DNA of 64,000 bases. Origin: Patiria miniata. Lineage: Eukaryota > Echinodermata > Asteroidea > Valvatida > Asterinidae. Under the pieces are notes generated by a model. That model did no database searches. It saw only the letters and a list, made by a program, of their open reading frames with translations, and was not told the origin of the DNA. A program made the position numbers and the translations under genes. Position 1 is the first letter of the stretch. Each line of letters starts with the position of its first letter. Location of the stretch: assembly GCF_015706575.1 (NCBI RefSeq), contig NW_024037072.1:24925162-24989161 (forward strand), read 5' to 3'. This document shows positions 58,220 to 64,000 of the stretch, piece by piece.

Positions 58220-59235
58220 TTCGGTTTAAAATATTATTTTGTAAATATATTTCGTCACAAAAGAAAGGAAAGGTTTATTTAAAAACGCAAATACTTTGTA
58301 AATTAATATTTGCAGAACGAAATGAATAGCTTCGAGGGAAAGGAAAGGAAAAAACTGTAATAGTTTTTGAATCAAACACCCGGACAATATAGACGATATG
58401 GACAATATTTTCTTGAACTCAGGATGAGTAGGGGTACAATACGTGTAACAGAATTCCACTCGAAGACATTGAAAGCTTCAGCAGTTTAGCGGGAGTTATA
58501 AGGCTAATCGTATACGTAAACCTCGATGTCTATTGTAAACACTCAGATAACTGATGTGAATAGTTTTAGTAATGATATTTATTAGCAGATACGATTTTAC
58601 TACGATAGTTTTATTTGAGTTGAAGTTTGAAAGTGATTGTTATAGACCTGATGTCATAACGAGAAAAGGCAGGGGGCATCATCACAGCTTTTGAGTTCTC
58701 GTTACTGTCAGTGTCTGATTGGCAAACTTCAAGCAGCATGCAGTACAATGTATTATGGTTTCCATGTAGATGCTTACAACTTGGCAATAAATACTTTATT
58801 TTTCTATGTAATTTTGATTCGAACTGTTTCTTCCTTCCTCTTGAATTTTGGGTTTGTTTTTATTCATATGGTTTGATTGTCTTCTTTCTCAATGACAAAC
58901 TGGGAAATCAGTGATTCAAACAAAGGCACGCGGCAGAATGTTTCGAAATAACTGCCGCTCGTGTACAAGGACTGGTGTGGATGGAGATTCTGTCCCACAG
59001 GATAGTCTGTCCCCCGGACAAGTTTTCTTAGTTTTGCCAGGATATTGTGTCCCCCCGGACAGTTCTCCTCTAAGAAATAGTGTCCCCCCCCCCTTTAGGA
59101 TGTTGTCCCCTACCTGTATGGAGAATTTATCCCCAGGATATTCTGTCCCGTGCGGGAAACGTTAAATTTCAAGTCTGAAACCCATTTCTTTTGTCATATA
59201 TAATATCGACTTCAACCTCCAAAATAAATGAATAC
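58220..59235 (+). repeat. ~1-kb direct repeat X', right copy
   Basis: See 53646-54622. This copy is slightly longer because of small insertions, for example 'gaattttgggtttgtttttatt' and a longer 'gtcccccccccc' tract. Confidence 0.85.
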
Positions 59236-60244
59236 GCGCCGCGGATGGCCTTTTTTTTGTTTTTTATCGGGCCATCTTGGTATTTTCTTTCCCCAAATAT
59301 AATTCTAAGCTGGCGTACTTCTGACATGAAGTCTGCCGGTCCACCATGATGGATTAACTAACATTGTACTGCAAGCGCGCCTGGCTAATGTGAAAGTTAC
59401 TACACGTTCGGCTGACGTCAAATGGTTTATTTCTCACGCCCACAAAAAAAATGACCACACATTCCCAAAAATACTAAGTTTACCAGTCGCAGTAATTTAT
59501 TTTTTTTTATAAAGTATTAGTTGTAAAAACTCGAACAATGATATGATAATTAATTATCTGGAATTCATTACTACACCAGGTAATTTAAATGACAGCTTTT
59601 ACTAAACTTACTTCTCCATCCAGAAGTAAAATTAACATAATATAGCTCTGAGGGTCAGAGATAGTTATTGTGTTTGATTTCGCCAAAATGGCAGCATAAG
59701 GCTGTATTATGCTCCCCAAGGGAGCTAAAATGGTCCAAGGAATGCTTTATGTAGCACATAATGGTACAATATTGGCAAATATTTGCCTCATCAATACACA
59801 CGGATAAAACACAAACTTTTGACTTTGGAGGATAAATCTTTATAGAGATCCAAATTTCAAATGATCTTCTTAGCCCAAGTCTTTGTGCTCCGCCACTGTA
59901 GGACACTAGATACCATTTGTTCTTCAATCCACACCACCAAAAATCTCAGTAAATCCCTCAGATTTGGTGCTCATTAGAACTTCACCAGCAGATTGCACAT
60001 CTAAAGACTGCGACATTCGACTGAACTTGAAGTGCCTATTATTGTCATCCTTGTAGCCACTCATTCTCATCCTGTCTGCACTTCCTTGAATGAGTAACCC
60101 ATTCAATAGTAAATTTAGGTATAAGCACTGGAGGAGATGTAGTTCAGCAATGATGAATATTTCAGTATCTCATGAATATTCACCGACAACTATCTCATGA
60201 ATATTCAGTGACTGAATGAAGTCTTTTAAACGGTATGAAGTCTA
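59236..60244. other. FUZ 3' flank / 3' UTR region
   Basis: Downstream of FUZ on the minus strand. An open minus-strand stretch at 59924-60106 has a rather coding-like composition (SADRMRMSGYKDDNNRHFKF) but no start context or splice link to FUZ. It is most simply 3' UTR. Poly-T/poly-A tracts are at 59250 and 59495. No other feature seen. Confidence 0.45.
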
Positions 60245-62117
60245 TCAACTGGATTTTCTTCTGTCGTGGAAGACCTTGTCTTTGCTGAGGGTGTTGAGTA
60301 AGTCCACAGATATGGACCTGGAGATTTAAAAAAAAAAAAAAAAAAAAAGTATACAAATGTAATTAAGTATTTGCTGAAGCCTTTTGTCGTCTGACTGACT
60401 GAGTGACTTCATGATGAGTAAAACTTAAGTGTGCATTATCTTTCAAGTTTAAAACAAAATACTTTCATTAGGCCAAACAAAAAAGTCTCCGGTTTCTGGT
60501 ATGGAGCTTGCCCAAAAAGTGGTGCGGCGACGCGGCTTTTTTTTTTTTTTACCTGTTTTTTTTGCTTCAAATGTCGGCTGAGGACTGCAATTGGTGCCCG
60601 ACTAAACTTAGTGAAAATATATGGGAGTCCAGAGAGGCCACATAAAGCTTATTCTCAATCATAACTCCATCTAAAAACACGTTAAAATTGTGCAGCAGCA
60701 GCAGGATTCCAGTCAATCCAGTGAGTTTGGCAGTTTTGAGACATCATCTTTTATTGAAAAATTTTTTTTTTTCATTTTGCCGACGCGCATGGCTATGGCG
60801 ACGCGCGCGCATACCAGAAACCAGAGACTTTTTTGGGGGCCTTAGCCATAGTGTGTAGTAAGCACGTTTTAAGATATGGTCTAATATGTGTGGACAACTT
60901 CTTCTTTTTTAATGACACTGAAACTCCACAAAGTCAAATCATGAACTGAAAAACTTGAGGTCCAACCAAAAAATCTTTCTCAAAATGCCTAGCAATGGCC
61001 TGGATTGATCAACCCCTCATGGCCTCATCAGAACCTGATTCCTTGGCTCTGCCAACTATGGAGTTCTGCATTCATTATCGCCATTCTATGCTATATGCCA
61101 CCCGTGTAAGAACAGAATCGGGCCCTAGCAATTAAACAAAAAGACATAGTTACCTCAGAGCGTAATTGGGAACAGCCACAGAGCACACAACAAACAGCTG
61201 GTAAGGATTGGAATAGATAGCATAGCACTTGTGGTCTTTGGCGTGCATGTACGTCTCCTTGACGGTGTGGCTGAATGTGGACGACGTATCCCCCGACGGA
61301 TCTTTTATGAGAATGGGGAAAAGAATTAAGTAAAAAACATGTCCTCAGAGTGTGCAGGGACTTCTTTTACCCTCTTTTCCGAATTAAATTTTCTGTTTTT
61401 GGTGATTCGTTGTTTCAATACGAGACGGTAAGTCAGTAAGCAACCTTTTCGTTCAAATGTTTTCAATAAGCAAAAATTGGGGGGGGGGGATTTTTCTTTT
61501 TTTCAGATTTATTGATATTTGTAATCTTTGATATACCTACTACACATGTTTAAAAGAAATAGTACAAAAATCGTTGAATAAAAGTGTTTTAAAGGGAAAT
61601 TAATTGGCATCTTCTGTGTTCACGACTACCAAGCTCAAAACTTTAAAGGCTTTTTTCTCAGTGTTTTACTTTTTTGACATGTCGAGATGTGCAAACTTTA
61701 AACAGCCATAACTTGGCAACTGAAAGTCTGATTGAGGTGCAACAAACACTATTGTACGGAGAATTTGATTCTCTTTCCTAATACCCGCAGACCCTCATTC
61801 AGAACTCTGCCCTTTTCTGTCTGTAATTGCCAGAACGCCTCGCATTTAGCCCTTGCGTCGGATTCTGAGCAGTAACACTTAAAATTCTTCAGAGAAACTT
61901 GATGAGACCTATCTCGGCTGGTGTTCGCCACTCACCGGTTCTCTGAGGACTGTGGCATACCGGGAACAGCGTACCCACTGTGTTCCTGTAGAACGCATTC
62001 AGAACCTGTCTCCGTCGTGAGTGGGTCAAGGGACGTCTGTCAGCGGCGCTGCCTTCTTGTATGGGCAAGCGGCAACTCGAAAGACACTTGTGTTGGTTTG
62101 TGTTCACGAGAAGAAAC
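60245..62117 (-). CDS. FUZ: Fuzzy planar cell polarity protein (FUZ), C-terminal exons
   Basis: Minus strand. Exons 62117-61936, 61301-61154 and 60317-60245 have good GT-AG borders and compatible phases (2, 1, 2). They encode about 134 residues ending ...KDKVFHDRRKSS. The sequence fits the third longin domain of FUZ: KCLSSCRLP, then SRRRQVLNAFYRNTVGTLFP (human RRRLLRNFY...THFP), then HKCYAIYS...LFVVCSVAVP (human RACYLVLG...), then YALRSISVDLLNTL (human HGLRSLATHTLHAL). Known role: FUZ with Inturned and WDPCP forms the CPLANE complex, which activates Rab23 and supports ciliogenesis and planar cell polarity; it is cytosolic at basal bodies. Upstream exons lie beyond the window. I rely on motif recall rather than alignment. 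Confidence 0.75.
60471..60841. mobile_element. PIF/Harbinger-like MITE, family 1, copy f
   Basis: A 371-bp element, inverted relative to copy a, with GGCC ends and TTA on both sides (60468-60470 and 60842-60844). It sits in the FUZ intron between its last two visible exons. Confidence 0.9.
61302..61935 (-). other. FUZ intron with an exon-like open stretch
   Basis: Intron between two FUZ exons. It includes a G tract near 61480. About 61763-61843 on the minus strand has an acceptor-like 'tactgctcAG' and an open, coding-like stretch (SDARAKCEAFWQLQTEKG). Its phases do not fit the neighbouring exons, so it is not called an exon. Confidence 0.5.
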
Positions 62118-62169
62118 CTGTTACCATGAAAAAACCCAAAAAATGCTGAATACAATTTTGACGAATGAT

Positions 62170-62485
62170 CAAGGGCGGATCCAGGGGGGGACCAAAGGGG
62201 GCCATGGCTCCCCCCCCCCCAAAAAAAAACGAAACCAATTTTTTGTTTTTTTGTTTTTGTGACATCGCAATAAAGGCAGGCAATGAGTACACCACCATCT
62301 TTTCCTCAAAAAAACATTGGTTAAAGCGGTCAGAAATTGCCTCAGATCGCACCACAGAGCATCTAGAATCCAAAGATTTTTCGGGGTCCTTAAGCGGGCC
62401 CCGAACCCCACGCCGTAATTTTTTTGACCCACTTTTTTGGGGCCCCCCCCCCCCCAAAAAAAATTGTGTTCTGCATCCGCCCTTG
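62170..62485. mobile_element. hAT MITE (CAAGGGCGGATCC ends)
   Basis: A 316-bp element with ends CAAGGGCGGATCCAGG and CTGCATCCGCCCTTG. The exact 8-bp direct repeat CGAATGAT flanks it at 62162-62169 and 62486-62493. Long C and A homopolymers lie inside both ends. No transposase ORF. Confidence 0.9.
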
Positions 62486-62708
62486 CGAATGATAACCAAG
62501 ACTATTCTGTGATACGACTTTTTTTTCTTTGCATTGCAACAAATGACAAATGTTTCTTTACTATGGTATGTAAGAGTATACATGTTATGTTTATTGTTCA
62601 ATACCAAGTATTCTACCTCCACAGCACTTTGTAAGATCTTCAAATTGCAATGGAAAGGATTGTCATTCCATTTGATATATATCGGAAGAACATGGAAATT
62701 AACCCTAA

Positions 62709-63082
62709 GGCCAAAAAAAAAATAAGTCGGTCTCTGGTCAGCGCGCGCGTCGATTTTAATCATGCGCGTCAACCTTTTTTTCCCCAAAATGTTCCGCAGT
62801 AGCTCCAACAGCGCCCTCTATTGCCGCACCTCCTCAATTTCTTTTACCAAAGAGCACCGAGGAATGGGAAATTGCACCAAGGCAAACGATTGAGGGCACC
62901 AAGGCAAATCATGGAGGACACCAATGTACATGAGGACACCAAAAAAAGCAAAATAGTACCCCACTTTGTCTGTACAATCCAAGCTTGAAAAAAAAAAAAA
63001 AAAAAAAAAAATTAAGCCGCATCGCCGCATCAATTCCAGAACTTTGGCCTGACCAGAGACCGAGTATTTTTTTTTTTTGGCC
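62709..63082. mobile_element. PIF/Harbinger-like MITE, family 2, complete copy
   Basis: A 374-bp element with GGCC ends and ~33-bp inverted repeats containing 'gtcggtctctggtcag' / 'ctgaccagagaccgag'. TAA lies on both sides (62706-62708 and 63083-63085). Confidence 0.9.
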
Positions 63083-63110
63083 TAATCCCTAGGCTTTTTG
63101 CTAGGAAGTA

Positions 63111-63425
63111 CCCTCAATCCTGCAAAATCCTCCAACTGTCTCCAGGTCAAAATTGGATACAGCCTCAATCCTTCAAAGTCCTCCATTAATTTCTTGAATT
63201 TGTTAATCGGAGGGGTGACGACCACCGTCTCAATCCTGCAAAATCCTCCAACAATTGATATGTGCAGATGTGGATGATTTCTAGTATTACCTGGGCTTAA
63301 CATTATGTACGGCTGAACATAAACAACACAAGGTACAACCTAAGACCTTGACACAATGCATCCTCCAAAATCAACCGATACAATTTTTGCCATACAGCCT
63401 CAATCCTTTGAAAACCTCCACTTGT
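63111..63425 (+). repeat. Four spaced copies of a ~24-bp motif
   Basis: 'cctcaatcctgcaaaatcct' and variants occur at about 63112, 63163, 63229 and 63399, each ending 'cctcca'. Spacing is irregular (about 50, 67 and 170 bp), so this is not a simple tandem repeat. Confidence 0.75.
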
Positions 63426-63589
63426 GCAAAGAGGATTGGGGTCAGGGAGGAATTAGCAAGGTTATAGTTTATGGTTGTCTTTGTACATGCCAAATTTCTC
63501 TACACAATTTTGCTACATTTGAAGCAATTCACATATCCATCTGCAATAAAAGTAGCACGCCTCAAACAAGAGCATTTCTTCATTGATAA

Positions 63590-63834
63590 GGCCAAACAAC
63601 AAAATACTTCTGCCTCCGGTTACCCTACCTACCCTATTTTGACAGCCCCTACCCTAATTGTTTTTGGAGGAAAATGAGGAAAAACCCAGAAAACCATCAA
63701 TTACTACCTTTTAGGCTTGACTACACGCAGACACCTCCATATGATCGTACACCAAAAAAAAAGCGCCACAATTTCCCTACCTACCCTATTTTCAAATGCC
63801 ATGTAATCGGAAGCAGAACTATTTTTGTTTGGCC
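63590..63834. mobile_element. PIF/Harbinger-like MITE, family 3, complete copy
   Basis: A 245-bp element with GGCC ends. Inverted repeats include 'tacttctgcctccggtta' and 'taatcggaagcagaacta'. TAA lies on both sides (63587-63589 and 63835-63837). Confidence 0.9.
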
Positions 63835-64000
63835 TAAGATAAAATAAGAATAAAAATTGAAACTTTTGAAGAGTTAATCTCATAATTCTGAAACTTGAAT
63901 GTCAACAACAGTGTGATTTTCACCAAGACTGATACAGACAGTAATAGTTTTCAGAAAATGAATGATTTTTTTTTTAAGTGCATTTCTGAGCATCTTACCC

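Larger units (their letters stand above)
54621..58220 (+). repeat. Duplicated block, copy B (intact gene)
   Basis: Homologous to 40854-44031 in the semaphorin intron and bounded exactly by direct repeats X and X'. Contents: promoter-like segment, a 770-bp insertion, spacer, intact sulfotransferase-like gene, 3' flank. Confidence 0.88.
62118..64000. other. Upstream FUZ intron with three MITEs
   Basis: Probably all one intron. On the minus strand the window edge reads g|GTAAGATG (63999-63992), a good donor for an exon just outside the window. Contents: hAT MITE 62170-62485, family 2 MITE 62709-63082, a four-copy short repeat at 63111-63425 and family 3 MITE 63590-63834. Confidence 0.55.

Noticed and set aside
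53646..59235. X and X' as LTRs of a retrotransposon
   Set aside because: Ends lack TG...CA, no primer-binding site or polypurine tract is seen, and the interior encodes a cellular-type gene rather than gag-pol.
59924..60106. Additional C-terminal exon of FUZ
   Set aside because: The FUZ frame already stops at 60245, no donor leads into this stretch, and it has no recognisable homology.
62104..62808. 234-residue minus-strand open frame
   Set aside because: It spans a hAT MITE, homopolymers and intron sequence. No codon-like composition or homology.

Overview
The window is animal nuclear DNA: spliced genes with GT-AG introns, AT-rich non-coding sequence, long C/G homopolymers and many short transposons. 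The gene set is a Kintoun/DNAAF2 end, a FUZ end, a semaphorin, lineage-expanded small glycosyltransferases and a sulfotransferase-like family. With the repeat content (tRNA-SINE and LINE with L2-like tails, GGCC-ended MITEs), this points to a ciliated marine invertebrate, most likely a non-vertebrate deuterostome (echinoderm, hemichordate or amphioxus). The sequence alone does not decide between these.

Layout. (1) 2698-5174 (+): the last two coding exons of Kintoun/DNAAF2, a dynein-arm assembly factor. (2) 5.5-15.2 kb: intergenic DNA filled with inverted-repeat transposons. (3) 15239-24434: a precise tandem duplication of a ~4.4-4.8 kb unit. Each unit carries one type II membrane glycosyltransferase gene (PF03407-like, DxD motif) with its own 5' region; both ORFs are intact. 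(4) 26227-52946 (+): a complete 17-exon secreted semaphorin (748 aa; signal peptide, Sema domain, PSI, unusual C-terminal region). Every exon junction keeps the reading frame. (5) Inside semaphorin intron 11 (40854-44031), on the same strand, lies a copy of a block carrying a sulfotransferase-fold gene; this copy is frameshifted. (6) 53646-59235: the intact version of that block (gene at 56409-57305), flanked by ~1 kb direct repeats. (7) 60245-62117 (-): the last three coding exons of FUZ, a planar-polarity/ciliogenesis longin-domain protein. Its upstream exons lie beyond the window; a donor-like site sits at the very edge.

Kintoun and FUZ both serve cilia, but they are ~55 kb apart in opposite orientations and nothing here links them. 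The two duplicated enzyme families (glycosyltransferase and sulfotransferase-like) suggest local amplification of glycan-modifying genes, which is inference. The least explained parts are the block between the ~1 kb direct repeats, which has exactly the same ends as the copy in the semaphorin intron, and the semaphorin C-terminus. The paired duplicates also preserve natural 'empty sites' that define several transposon insertions to the base.
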